The notes beneath the pieces were generated by a model. That model ran no database searches. It had not been told where the DNA came from and was given only the letters and a program-made list of their open reading frames with translations. From JALYUA01 sp038253555 (GTDB lineage Bacteria > Acidobacteriota > Thermoanaerobaculia > UBA5066 > Gp7-AA6): a stretch of DNA of 9,796 nucleotides. This document shows positions 1-6,863 of the stretch, piece by piece. The first letter of the stretch is position 1, and each line of letters begins with the position of its first letter. The position numbers and the translations under genes are program-made. The stretch covers positions 1-9,796 of the forward strand of contig JBBSGZ010000143.1 of NCBI GenBank assembly GCA_038253555.1, in the 5' to 3' direction.

Positions 1-107
1 CGGGGCGCCGCCGCGGGCTCCGCGCCCCGCAGCGGAGGAGCGGTCAGGCAGGTCAACAGGAGGGCGAGCGGCAGAGCGGCGCGGAACGCGAACGTGGAAT
101 TCTTCAT
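1..107 (-). CDS. Exported protein, N-terminal fragment (signal peptide only)
   Basis: Not recognised; only the first 35 codons lie in the window and the rest runs off the left edge. The fragment begins MKNSTFAFR, followed by a hydrophobic stretch of Ala and Leu (residues 10-23) and a plausible signal-peptidase I site after LRGA (residue 29), so the mature protein would start EPAAAP. Cys20 is preceded by Thr and does not make a good lipobox. The ATG at 107 has a purine-rich ribosome binding site (AGGAAGAAGG) a few bases upstream. It starts 56 bases after the stop of the 17M-like gene on the same strand, so it is probably the third gene of that operon. The mature function cannot be judged from here. 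Confidence 0.7.
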   Translation of the reverse strand, partial: MKNSTFAFRAALPLALLLTCLTAPPLRGAEPAAAP

Positions 108-163
108 GGACCTTCTTCCTCTCAGAACGGGAAGGAGGAAGAATATGTCAGCCCCGGGGAGAG

Positions 164-979
164 CTACGGCTTGCGGTGCGCGTACTCGCCGGTGTCGGCC
201 TCCTCGGAACTCTGGGAGAGCCCGCGGTGATGGAGCGTGCCCCTCTCGTAACCGCGGCTAAAAGCAGGATGGTCGGCGACGTCGGCGTCGGTCCGGGCGA
301 GAGCGGCTCGCGCCTCCTCGAAGCTCCGCCCGCGCCGCTCGGGATGGAGAGCCGCCTGGAACCCTCGGCGGTAAACGGGCTCGTCTTGCTCGAAGTGGCC
401 GCCTTCGCGCTCGTAGTCCGCGGCCTCGCCGGAACGCAGTCCCGTCCACCAGTCGTCCCGCGCCGCGTCCAGGGTCTCGGCGCCGGCACTGACCAGCCGT
501 TCCCGCACCGCGGACGCCTGGGCGCCGTTATCGGCGAGGGCGAAGACCACCGAATGCCCCTTTCGAAGCGCATCCTCGTAGAGATAGAGCTCGTCTTTCG
601 GAATTCCGTGCGACATCGCGTTCTCGAGCGCGCCCCCGGCGGCGACGCCTCCGACCGCGCCGCCGACCCCGAAAAGAGCCGCGGCCGCGAGTCCCACGGC
701 GGCGATCGGCCCGATGCCTGGAATCAGCAGGCTCGCGGCGGCGGCGCCGAGGCCCATTCCCGCAGTCGCGCCCGCCACTCCTCCCACGACTCCGCCGACG
801 GCCTTCCCCATCCCGGGCTGCTCCGTGTCGGAGGTGGAGACGCGCGCTCGCGCCGACCCGGCGGGATCGGCAGGCGTCACCAGGTTGATGCGGTCCTGAG
901 GGAGGCCCGAAGCCCGGAGGTCTTCAGCCGCCGCCTGCGCGCTCTGCCAGTCTCGAAAAATGCCGACGATGGCTTCCAT
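164..979 (-). CDS. General-stress-17M-like glycine-zipper protein
   Basis: A 271-residue protein. Residues 1-35 (MEAIVGIFRDWQSAQAAAED and following) resemble the first half of the general stress protein 17M-like domain, a small alpha/beta fold of unknown function. Residues 57-117 form a long Gly/Ala glycine-zipper segment containing LLIPGIGPIAAVG, which can pack as a membrane hairpin. Residues 123-172 (HGIPKDELYLYEDALRKGHSVVFAL) look like the second half of the fold, as in other proteins where a zipper is inserted. The C-terminal part (177-250) has two short matching motifs, YRRGFQAALHP and FSRGYERG, with many charged residues. ATG 979 follows GGAGGGG and fits where homology begins; the frame stays open upstream but overlaps the YtxH-like gene. 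It lies 49 bases downstream of that gene. A stress or envelope role is inferred from family only. Confidence 0.82.
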   Translation of the reverse strand: MEAIVGIFRDWQSAQAAAEDLRASGLPQDRINLVTPADPAGSARARVSTSDTEQPGMGKAVGGVVGGVAGATAGMGLGAAAASLLIPGIGPIAAVGLAAAALFGVGGAVGGVAAGGALENAMSHGIPKDELYLYEDALRKGHSVVFALADNGAQASAVRERLVSAGAETLDAARDDWWTGLRSGEAADYEREGGHFEQDEPVYRRGFQAALHPERRGRSFEEARAALARTDADVADHPAFSRGYERGTLHHRGLSQSSEEADTGEYAHRKP

Positions 980-1028
980 GTCCCCTCCCGTCTCCGCCTG
1001 TGGCGACGAAGATCGAGATTCTCTCAGA

Positions 1029-1436
1029 TCAGAGCTCTCCCTCCTCCTCCACACGGGGGGCCTTGCTTTGATCGCCCGACATCTGGCGGGACTCGCCCGG
1101 CTGATCGCCCGCTCGGGCGCTCCGCGGTTCGGAGGCCAAAAACCCTCCAGAGGACCCCTGGTTCCGATCCTGATCCGCGCTGTCTCCATCCTCGCGTTCG
1201 AAAACGGAGCGCGCTTCCGCGGCCACGCCTTTCGCGCGATTCGCGATGTCGCGGGAACGCTTCGCGACGAGGTCTCCCGTCTTCCCGGCGATCGAGACCG
1301 CCTTGTCCCTCGCGAGCTCCCGGCGCCGGCGGCCCCGGTCGGGGTCGAGGACATACATCAAAGCTGCCCCGACGCCGATTCCGGAGAGCAGCGCGATCGT
1401 CTTTCCACCAGACTTCTCTTCCACGAAAAATCCCAT
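1029..1436 (-). CDS. YtxH-like small membrane protein
   Basis: A 135-residue protein with one predicted membrane segment near residues 13-30 (TIALLSGIGVGAALMYVL), followed at once by the basic motif DPDRGRRRRELARDKA. That arrangement is typical of YtxH-like proteins that often carry stress-associated domains. Residues 40-80 are helical and charged; residues 85-135 are hydrophilic, rich in Gly, Ser, Asp and Glu, and probably disordered. Longer relatives that I recall continue into a BON domain; none is seen here. ATG 1436 follows a GGGGGTGAAAG ribosome binding site. It is the first gene of a likely operon with the 17M-like gene. A sigma-54-type promoter ends about 30 bases upstream of the ATG. 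Function is unknown. Confidence 0.75.
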   Translation of the reverse strand: MGFFVEEKSGGKTIALLSGIGVGAALMYVLDPDRGRRRRELARDKAVSIAGKTGDLVAKRSRDIANRAKGVAAEARSVFEREDGDSADQDRNQGSSGGFLASEPRSARAGDQPGESRQMSGDQSKAPRVEEEGEL

Positions 1437-1466
1437 CTTTCACCCCCGGTTAGAGCAAAAAATGGC

Positions 1467-1482
1467 AGCAAGAAGCGAGCCA
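1467..1482 (-). promoter_or_regulatory. Candidate sigma-54 (RpoN) -24/-12 promoter
   Basis: Read on the minus strand the site is TGGCTCGCTTCTTGCT. It matches the consensus TGGCAC-N5-TTGCW at all but one of the defined bases and has the exact GG-N10-GC spacing. A start site about 12 bases beyond the -12 GC would leave a leader of roughly 20 bases, just enough for the ribosome binding site of the YtxH-like gene at 1436. No enhancer-binding site was identified. Confidence 0.55.
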
Positions 1483-1580
1483 CAGCAAGTGCCGGCAACT
1501 CCGACAGGCACTCCCTCAAGTCGCAGATTGGAAGCGGGATTCCGTGGGCTCCTGGCTCGGACAGAAACCGAACAGGTGAG

Positions 1581-1869
1581 CTACCGGGCCAGCAGCGTGA
1601 GGCGCGCGATGCATCCCTCACGTTCGAACGGTTCTCCAGCGTGAGCGTCCCCCGGTGCGCCTCCGCGATCAGCCTCGAAAGCACCAGGCGCGGACCCAGA
1701 TCGCCCGCGGGGACCCCTGGGTCACCATGCAGATCGTCGCGCGATTTCTGTGCAGCTCCCGGAGAAGGGTCATCACGGCCTCGCCGTTGACTGAGCCGAG
1801 TTCCGAGAGGCCGGACTCCTCCGCCCGCAGATCCGAGGGGCGGCCATACGCCGCGACACCCTGTCGGCT
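1581..1869 (-). pseudogene. Chimeric remnant: ABC ATPase joined to histidine kinase C-terminus
   Basis: No intact gene is present, but two family signatures are readable on the minus strand. At about 1,869-1,708 the frame gives GRPSDLRAEESG then SVNGEAVMTLLRELHRNRAT and ICMVTQ. This resembles the Walker B, D-loop and H-loop part of a LolD/MacB-type ABC ATPase (LLADEPTGNLDS...GEAVM.LLREL...T..MVTHD), with the Walker B Asp, the DEPTGNLDS block and the H-loop His all lost. From about 1,729 a different frame gives DPGVPAGDLGPRLVLSRLIA then EAHRGTLTLENRS, resembling the G-box and C-terminus of a sensor histidine kinase. After one further frameshift near 1,624 the frame reads EREGCIARLTLLAR and stops at 1,581, a normal kinase ending. 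The rest of both genes is absent, so this looks like a deletion or recombination scar. Confidence 0.6.
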
Positions 1870-1962
1870 TGACGACGGCATGCGGAGTCTCAGTGGGGAG
1901 GGGAGGCGGCCGCCAAGTACGACGGTTTTCCTAAGACAAGCTGGAGTTGTCGGCAAGCTAGA

Positions 1963-1994
1963 CTGATTTACGTATAAAAATAGGCTAAAGTCAG
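1963..1994 (-). terminator. Weak hairpin in AT-rich patch after pepE
   Basis: Four bases past the pepE stop, CTGA-TTTA pairs with TAAA-TCAG as an 8-bp stem with one bulged base and a 15-base loop. There is no clear U-tract after it, so terminator function is uncertain. The surrounding 1,960-2,035 is strikingly AT-rich against its neighbours. Confidence 0.25.
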
Positions 1995-1997
1995 ATT

Positions 1998-2639
1998 TTA
2001 ACTTAATAAATTAGACAAATCTTCGTTCGATCCGTATTCAAACGGGACAAGGCCTTTTCTGAAAAGGCGGGCGCCGGGGCCGGGCGGACCCTTCAACAGG
2101 AGCGTGCTCCCGTGCCGCACAAGCGAGAAGGGCTCCCGTAGCCCGACGACCGGGACCCTGTTCTCCGGCTCTTCGTGGAACTGGGAAAGGCGCTCCTCCC
2201 GGGTCTCGCCGCGGTGCCTCGAGCCCGGGTCCGGATCGAGGTAATGCGGGTTGATCTGGAAGGGCACCAGGGAGAGCGCTTCGAGAGATGAGGGGGACAC
2301 GATCGGCATGTCGTTTGTGGTCCGGATCGTGGGACAGGCGAGGTTCGTCCCGGCACTCGCGCCGATGTAACGCGCGCCCTCGAGGACCCGGTCTCGAAGC
2401 GCATCCTTGACCCGAAGCTCCTCCAGGCTCTTCAACAGGCGAAACGTATTTCCGCCTCCAACGAAGAAGGCGGACGCGCTCGCGATCGCGCGGCGCGGAT
2501 CGGTCGCATCGTGGAGCGAGGCCACGCGGACACCCAGGCGGGCGAATCGCTCTCGCGCCTTCGCGGCGTACGCGTCGCGGTCGTGCCGCGCATAGGGCAC
2601 GAAGAGCAGGTCGGTGACGCCCGCGAGAAACTCGCGCAA
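1998..2639 (-). CDS. pepE: Peptidase E (alpha-aspartyl dipeptidase), intact core
   Basis: Family S51 serine peptidase that cleaves Asp-X dipeptides in the cytoplasm. With the TTG at 2639 as start the frame codes for 213 residues. All three positions expected of the catalytic triad are seen: Ser95 in GASAGTN, Asp110 in NDMPIV and His132 in INPHYLD. VPYARHDRDAY and FFVGGGNTFRLL are also typical. Known relatives are about 230 residues and begin with a short beta strand (M.xLLLISNS) and a GGYLDH motif. Here GSGYLDHVEPEL is read upstream in the same frame, but the strand-forming start MTSFLLISSSN lies in another frame from ATG 2710. A single missing base near 2,676-2,678 would join them into about 237 residues. 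TTG 2639 is therefore only the best start in the sequence as given. It lies downstream of folD and is probably cotranscribed. Confidence 0.85.
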   Translation of the reverse strand: MREFLAGVTDLLFVPYARHDRDAYAAKARERFARLGVRVASLHDATDPRRAIASASAFFVGGGNTFRLLKSLEELRVKDALRDRVLEGARYIGASAGTNLACPTIRTTNDMPIVSPSSLEALSLVPFQINPHYLDPDPGSRHRGETREERLSQFHEEPENRVPVVGLREPFSLVRHGSTLLLKGPPGPGARLFRKGLVPFEYGSNEDLSNLLS

Positions 2640-2675
2640 CTCTGGCTCGACGTGATCGAGGTAGCCGCTTCCGTA

Positions 2676-2710
2676 ATGTTCGAGCTGCTGATCAGGAGGA
2701 ACGAGGTCAT
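2676..2710 (-). other. Out-of-frame N-terminus of pepE
   Basis: ATG 2710 opens MTSFLLISSSN, which matches the start of peptidase E proteins. The frame after AAC (2,680-2,678) must shift to read YGSGYLDHVEPEL into the main pepE frame; restoring one base (for example making AACCAT) would give SNHYGSGYLDH. The ATG is 22 bases past the folD stop, as expected for the second gene of an operon. Either an assembly error or a true inactivating deletion. Confidence 0.65.
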
Positions 2711-2732
2711 CTGCCGTCGAAGAAGGTTTGAG

Positions 2733-3701
2733 TCAGAGGGTGAGCGGATCCATCTCGTCCGCGCCGCGGCGCTCCCGCCGCATCCGGGCCGCGAGCACCG
2801 TGTTTTTCAAAAGCATCGCAACGGTGAGCGGCCCGACCCCGCCGGGCACGGGGGAGATCCATCCGGCGATCGGGGCCACGGCTTCGAAGTCGACGTCTCC
2901 GACCAGCACGGAACGCCCCTGCGCGAACGCCCTGCGGACGCGCTCCGTGGCGACGAGGTGCGGAGGCGCGGGAGAGCTCTCAGAAAGCCGGTTGACGCCG
3001 ACGTCCACGACCGCCGCGCCCGGGCGCACGTACTCGCGCGTCACGAAGCCCGGGCGTCCGATGGCCGCGATCAGAATGTCGGCCTCGGCGCAGATACGGT
3101 CAAGGTCGGCCGTCTTCGAGTGGCACAGGGTGACGGTCGCATCTCGCGCGGTGAGCAGCGCGGCCACCGGCTTTCCGACGATGTCGCTGCGGCCGACGAC
3201 GACGGCGCGCCGGCCCGCGATCGGGACCTCCGCGCTGTCGAGCAGGGCGAGAATCCCCGCGGGAGTGCAGGGCGTGAACCGCGGGCGCCCCTGGTGCAGC
3301 AGGCCCACGTTCTCCGGATGCACTCCGTCAACGTCCTTCCAGGGGTCTATCGCGTCGAACACCCGGCGGACGTCGTGCCCCGGTTCGAGCGGAAGCTGAA
3401 CGAGAAGGCCGTCCACTCGTTCGTCCGTGTTGCCGCGTTTCACCTCGGCGAGGAGCGCGCCGGGCGCCGTGCCCGAAGGAAGGCGCACTGTCTCGGCCGT
3501 GCAACCGGCCTCCCGGGCGGCTGATGTCTTCGCGGCCACGTACGTCTCCGAACCGGGGTCCGTGCCCAGGAGGATGACTCGCAGGTGCGGGGGGCGGCCT
3601 CCGGCGGAAAGCTCCCCGGCGGAGGCGCGGGCCTGCTCGCGCACGATCCGGGCGAGACCGCCCCCGTCTAAGATCCGCGCGCCTGCGGAGGTTTCCGTCA
3701 C
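2733..3701 (-). CDS. folD: Bifunctional methylenetetrahydrofolate dehydrogenase/cyclohydrolase FolD
   Basis: Cytoplasmic enzyme of one-carbon metabolism that interconverts 5,10-methylene-THF, 5,10-methenyl-THF and 10-formyl-THF using NADP. With GTG 3701 as start it has 322 residues, slightly longer than the usual 280-300. Diagnostic features are ILDG near residue 10, YVAAK (Tyr54, Lys58 of the active site), LLVQLPL (Gln102), KDVDG (Asp125), the FTPCTP motif (142-147), the nucleotide-binding GRSDIVGKP (170-178), GDV at 268-270 and PGGVGPLT (286-293). The open frame extends upstream to 3827 but that part shows no family similarity. GTG 3701 puts the homology about 10 residues in; no strong ribosome binding site is visible, so the start is the least sure part. 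The C-terminal 15 residues are charged and extra. It is divergent from the TonB gene at 3812 and leads pepE. Confidence 0.93.
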   Translation of the reverse strand: MTETSAGARILDGGGLARIVREQARASAGELSAGGRPPHLRVILLGTDPGSETYVAAKTSAAREAGCTAETVRLPSGTAPGALLAEVKRGNTDERVDGLLVQLPLEPGHDVRRVFDAIDPWKDVDGVHPENVGLLHQGRPRFTPCTPAGILALLDSAEVPIAGRRAVVVGRSDIVGKPVAALLTARDATVTLCHSKTADLDRICAEADILIAAIGRPGFVTREYVRPGAAVVDVGVNRLSESSPAPPHLVATERVRRAFAQGRSVLVGDVDFEAVAPIAGWISPVPGGVGPLTVAMLLKNTVLAARMRRERRGADEMDPLTL

Positions 3702-3758
3702 CGCGTCAGGATAGCAGCGGCGACAGGGCGCTCTCGACAGCGAGTGAAGAAGCGCAGG

Positions 3759-3774
3759 GGGCTTGAATCTTGCA
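3759..3774 (+). promoter_or_regulatory. Weak sigma-54-like element before first TonB paralog
   Basis: GGGCTTGAATCTTGCA has exact GG-N10-GC spacing and a perfect TTGCA -12 half, but its -24 half matches only GGC. A start near 3,785 would leave a leader of about 27 bases before ATG 3812. Such matches occur by chance in GC-rich DNA, so this is tentative. Confidence 0.25.
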
Positions 3775-3811
3775 GCCGGCCTCGCGAAGCGGCATGCTCT
3801 GGTCATTAATA

Positions 3812-5797
3812 ATGCGTTTACGTCCATTTATTTTCGGAGCGCTCGTCGCGGCCCTCGTGGGCACTGAGCCTGCGCGGGCGCAATCAACCGCCGATTACCT
3901 CGAAGAACGCATGCGTGGGGGAAAAGAGGCGTTCGAGGCGAGGCGGTACCCCCAAGCGGCCGAAGAATTTCGAGTTGCGAGCTTCGGATTTTTAGACGCA
4001 CCGGGACGACTCTCCGAAGCTCTGGTCCGCCTCGCCGTGGCGCAGGAAGCCGCCGGCAGGCCGGCGGACGTCGATGCGACGATCTCTCGTTTTCTCGATC
4101 TCGAACAGCGGTTCTCGCCGTACGCGACTACCGTTCTGGAGCCGCCGATACGCGGCGCATTCGAGCGGCTTCTGCGGGCTCGAGCGCCGGCCGCGAGACT
4201 CGAGGAGATGCCGGCGCTCGGCGCGCTCCTGCGGGGCGAATCGGCTCCGCGGCAGGAAGTCCCCGGGCCTGCGAGTCCCCGGGCGACGGCGATACCGCCG
4301 CGCGCCGCACCATTGACCGAGAGACCCCTGCCGCCGACGGCGATCCCGGCGCGTCCTGCCGCGATACAGACTTCGCCGCCTCCCGTCCCAAGGGCCACCG
4401 CGACCCTGACGCCCCGCCCTCCGACGCGAACCCCGACGCCTCCGCCGCCGGCTCGCCCTCCTCCGCCCACGGCGACGGAAAGGCCAACCCGCACCGCGGT
4501 CCCCACGAAGACCCCGACGCCTGCCCCGCCGACGGCGACGGAGACACAGGTTCCCCCGACCCGGACCGCGACGGCCATCCCGCCGACGCGCACTGCCTGG
4601 CCCCCGACCCGAACGCCCTCTCCGCAGCCCCCGACGCGCACGGCGACTTCCGTGCCCCCCTCGCGGACGGCGACGACGGTTCCGCCGACGCGGACGCCCG
4701 TGTCGGTTCCGCCGACGCGGACGCCGACATCGGTTCCGCCGACGCGCGCCCCCTCTCCGGTTCGCCCCCCGCGCACGGTCGCCCTGGAAGCACTGGACCG
4801 GCTCCCGCGCCTGATTCACTTCGTTCCTCCGAAGTATCCCGAGGAGGCGATCCGAAGGCGCCTCCGGGGTCTCGTCGTGCTGCGCGTGCTCGTCTCGGAG
4901 GCAGGCGTGCCGCTCGAAGTGCAGAGGGTGCAGGGGGCGCCCCTCGGACTGACGGAGGCGGCGGAAGAGGCGGTCCTGCAATGGCGATTCGAGCCGGCCG
5001 TCGCGGAACGCGAGCCGGTGAGGACCTGGACGACAGTCCGTATCCCCTTCGAGGCGATTCCCTTTGCGACGCCTAGCCCGCCGCCGGCCGCTCGACAAAG
5101 CCCCACCCCTCTGCCTCTCCGCGCGACGCTGGTCGCATCTCCAACGCCGCGTCCGTCGGTTCTCCCGGCCGCCGCCCCACCGGTTCCTGCGGGGTCGCGC
5201 CGGTTCGTCCCGCCTCCGGCTCCCCCGGAGCCTCCGTCCGGAGAGGCGGCGCCGCAGGCTCCGATTTATCGCGCGCGCCGCGCGGTGAGGCTGGGGCTCT
5301 CGCCTGAGCAGGCGAGGGTTTTCTTAGACGGCCGATACATCGGCATCGTGGACGACTGGGACAATCATGCTGGCGGGCTCATCCTTCCGCTGACCCGCGG
5401 TCCGCATCTCGTCCGACTGGACCTGCCCGGCTATCGGCCCTTCGAGGCGGAGATCGACGTCACGTCGAATGCGGAGCTCGACGTCGTGGAGCTCGGGGAC
5501 GATCTCGTACGGACGGCGCGGATCCCCTTTGCCCGTCTGACGCCTCCGATCGCCGCGACGCGCGGCACCTTGAGCTTTGCCATCGATCCGCCGGACGCGG
5601 TCGTCAGCGTCAACGGCGGTCCGGGAATGCCGGCGGCGAGCCTCTCGCAGGCGGATCCGCTCGAGCTTCCCGGTCCCGGCGTCCACGAGATCACCCTTTC
5701 GGCTCCGGGCCGAGTGTTGCGCACGATTCGGGTGATGTCCTCAAAGTCTGCGCCAACGGAGAGCGCGATTGTTCGCCTCCGTCTGAACCCGCGCTGA
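3812..5797 (+). CDS. Exported helical-repeat / TonB C-terminal / PEGA protein
   Basis: A 661-residue envelope protein. Residues 1-23 are a signal peptide with an AxA-type site (ARA, then QS). Residues 28-125 are helical and TPR-like (KEAFEARRYPQAAEEFRVA...). Residues 150-324 are a Pro/Thr/Arg-rich linker with about ten PPTRT-type units. Residues 333-413 match a TonB C-terminal domain: PPKYPEEAIRRRLRGLVVLR, then VLVSEAGVPLEV and AVLQWRFEPA. A second Pro-rich linker (415-483) leads to a PEGA-like domain (488-560; VFLDGRYIGIVDD, GPHLVRLDLPGYRPFEAEI) and a second similar beta domain (583-659; IDPPDAVVSVNG, GVHEITLSAPGR). ATG 3812 is chosen because it starts the signal peptide; an in-frame ATG upstream would add 14 unrelated residues. 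A cleavable signal rather than an uncleaved anchor is unlike classical TonB. Partners are unknown. Confidence 0.85.
   Translation: MRLRPFIFGALVAALVGTEPARAQSTADYLEERMRGGKEAFEARRYPQAAEEFRVASFGFLDAPGRLSEALVRLAVAQEAAGRPADVDATISRFLDLEQRFSPYATTVLEPPIRGAFERLLRARAPAARLEEMPALGALLRGESAPRQEVPGPASPRATAIPPRAAPLTERPLPPTAIPARPAAIQTSPPPVPRATATLTPRPPTRTPTPPPPARPPPPTATERPTRTAVPTKTPTPAPPTATETQVPPTRTATAIPPTRTAWPPTRTPSPQPPTRTATSVPPSRTATTVPPTRTPVSVPPTRTPTSVPPTRAPSPVRPPRTVALEALDRLPRLIHFVPPKYPEEAIRRRLRGLVVLRVLVSEAGVPLEVQRVQGAPLGLTEAAEEAVLQWRFEPAVAEREPVRTWTTVRIPFEAIPFATPSPPPAARQSPTPLPLRATLVASPTPRPSVLPAAAPPVPAGSRRFVPPPAPPEPPSGEAAPQAPIYRARRAVRLGLSPEQARVFLDGRYIGIVDDWDNHAGGLILPLTRGPHLVRLDLPGYRPFEAEIDVTSNAELDVVELGDDLVRTARIPFARLTPPIAATRGTLSFAIDPPDAVVSVNGGPGMPAASLSQADPLELPGPGVHEITLSAPGRVLRTIRVMSSKSAPTESAIVRLRLNPR
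4678..4745 (+). repeat. 27-bp tandem repeat in the Pro/Thr linker
   Basis: Two near-identical 27-base units (4,678-4,704 and 4,705-4,731, each starting GGTTCCGCCGACGCGGACGC) and a partial third encode the 9-residue units VPPTRTPVS and VPPTRTPTS. Units further upstream are more diverged copies of the same motif. Confidence 0.75.
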
Positions 5798-5798
5798 C

Positions 5799-5839
5799 GG
5801 TGCGGGACTTGCACCGAGGATGACGTCTGCCTGAGACGT
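5799..5839 (+). other. Intergenic sigma-54-like element and small hairpin between the paralogs
   Basis: The 171-base gap between the two TonB paralogs holds GGTGCGGGACTTGCA (5,799-5,813), with exact GG-N10-GC spacing and a perfect TTGCA but a poor -24 half. It is followed by a perfect 6-bp inverted repeat, ACGTCT-GCCTG-AGACGT (5,823-5,839), with no U-tract. Neither is strong; no gene is seen in the gap. Confidence 0.2.
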
Positions 5840-5968
5840 GTGGAAGGAGCGTGGACTCGTGCGTGGGACAGTGGAAACGGAAGACGGCGGACGGGCTCCT
5901 GGCGGTGAGCCTTCGGCTCTGGCGCGTTTCGCCTTCGGTCGGATGGACTTTCCCTGAGGTCGGAATGC

Positions 5969-6751
5969 GTGTTCCGCCGCGTTAGGTCCAGCATCGCAGC
6001 CGCGGTCCTCGGCATCGTCGGGTCTGCCCCGGGTCTGGCCCAGGACTCTCCGGACATGCGGCTCCGCGAAGGCGTCGAGGCCTACCGGTCCCGGCGTGCC
6101 GCGGATGCCATCACGCCTTTGCGGATCGCCGCGTTCGGGCTGCTCGATCGCCCGCGAGAGCTGTGCGAGGCCCTGATCTACCTAGCGCTGGCTCAGGACG
6201 CGTCGGGCCACCGTCTGGAGGCGGACGCGGCCGCGGAAAAACTCTCCAGCATCGAGAGCCGCTTTCCTGCCTGCAGCGAGGCCCCGGTGGATCCGCCGGC
6301 CCGGTCGCAATTCGACGAGCGATTCCGGCGCGCCGGCTCGAGCGCATCCGCGCCCGTGCGGGCGACTACGCCAGGCCCCGTTCCCGCGCCGCCAGCCGCA
6401 ACCCCCAGGAATGCCCGACCGGCGGAAGACCCGCAGCGCGTCCTGAGCCGTCCGGCCGCGAGCGCCGGCACCCTCGGGGGATCCCAAACGGAAACGCCCC
6501 CCCGGGTGACGAAGTCTTTTCCGGCGGTTTATCCGCGAGCAGCCCGGGAGGCGAGGCTGGCAGGAATCGCGGTCGTCCGTGTGCTCGTCTCAGAGAGCGG
6601 TCGCCCCGTGCGGCTCGAGGCGGTGCGAGGCCCTCGTCCCTTGACGGAAGCGGCGATGGCCGCCATTCGTCGGTGGACGTTTGAGCCGGCCCGCAGGAAT
6701 GGACGCGAAGTCGAAGCCTGGCTGGAGATCGAAGTGCCCTTCCAGCCGTAG
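5969..6751 (+). CDS. Exported helical-repeat / TonB C-terminal domain protein (paralog)
   Basis: A 260-residue protein clearly paralogous to its upstream neighbour. A signal peptide (1-24) ends at GLA, then QDS. Residues 30-121 repeat the helical N-terminal domain: REGVEAYRSRRAADAITPLR, IAAFGLLDRPRELCEALIYL and ALAQDASGHRLEAD align with the matching block of the larger protein. A short Ala/Pro linker (122-178) joins a TonB C-terminal domain (180-258) with FPAVYPRAAREARLAG, VRVLVSESGRPV and AIRRWTFEPA. It lacks the long PPTRT linker and the PEGA part. The start is GTG 5969, preceded by GAGGT nine bases away; the nearby ATG 5965 runs into a stop after six codons. As in its neighbour, the signal peptide looks cleavable, so it would be periplasmic or cell-surface rather than inner-membrane anchored. 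Confidence 0.83.
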   Translation: MFRRVRSSIAAAVLGIVGSAPGLAQDSPDMRLREGVEAYRSRRAADAITPLRIAAFGLLDRPRELCEALIYLALAQDASGHRLEADAAAEKLSSIESRFPACSEAPVDPPARSQFDERFRRAGSSASAPVRATTPGPVPAPPAATPRNARPAEDPQRVLSRPAASAGTLGGSQTETPPRVTKSFPAVYPRAAREARLAGIAVVRVLVSESGRPVRLEAVRGPRPLTEAAMAAIRRWTFEPARRNGREVEAWLEIEVPFQP

Positions 6752-6863
6752 GCGATTGGTGAGAGCAAACGACTGCCAGTCACGCGGGCGCCCCAGCCGA
6801 AACTTCACCAAAAGGTTCCCGATCTTTGCAACGAAACTCGCATACTCTCAACTTCGGCCTCTA

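Noticed and set aside
176..1453. Long plus-strand frame over the stress operon
   Set aside because: Arg/Pro-rich and unrelated to any family; it is the antisense of two recognisable minus-strand genes.
3702..3827. 42-residue upstream extension of folD
   Set aside because: No family similarity, and it would overlap the divergent TonB gene start.
3895..4776. Long minus-strand frame of VGG/RVGGT repeats (also 6848-7765)
   Set aside because: Both are the antisense shadow of the Pro/Thr-rich segments of the plus-strand genes; neither has a start, binding site or fold of its own.
6811..6828. GG...TTTGCA as a sigma-54 promoter for the lipoprotein
   Set aside because: The GG to GC spacing is 12, not 10.
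6681..6863. Upstream extension of the lipoprotein frame
   Set aside because: Overlaps the C-terminus of the TonB paralog and lacks a signal sequence; ATG 6864 gives a proper one.
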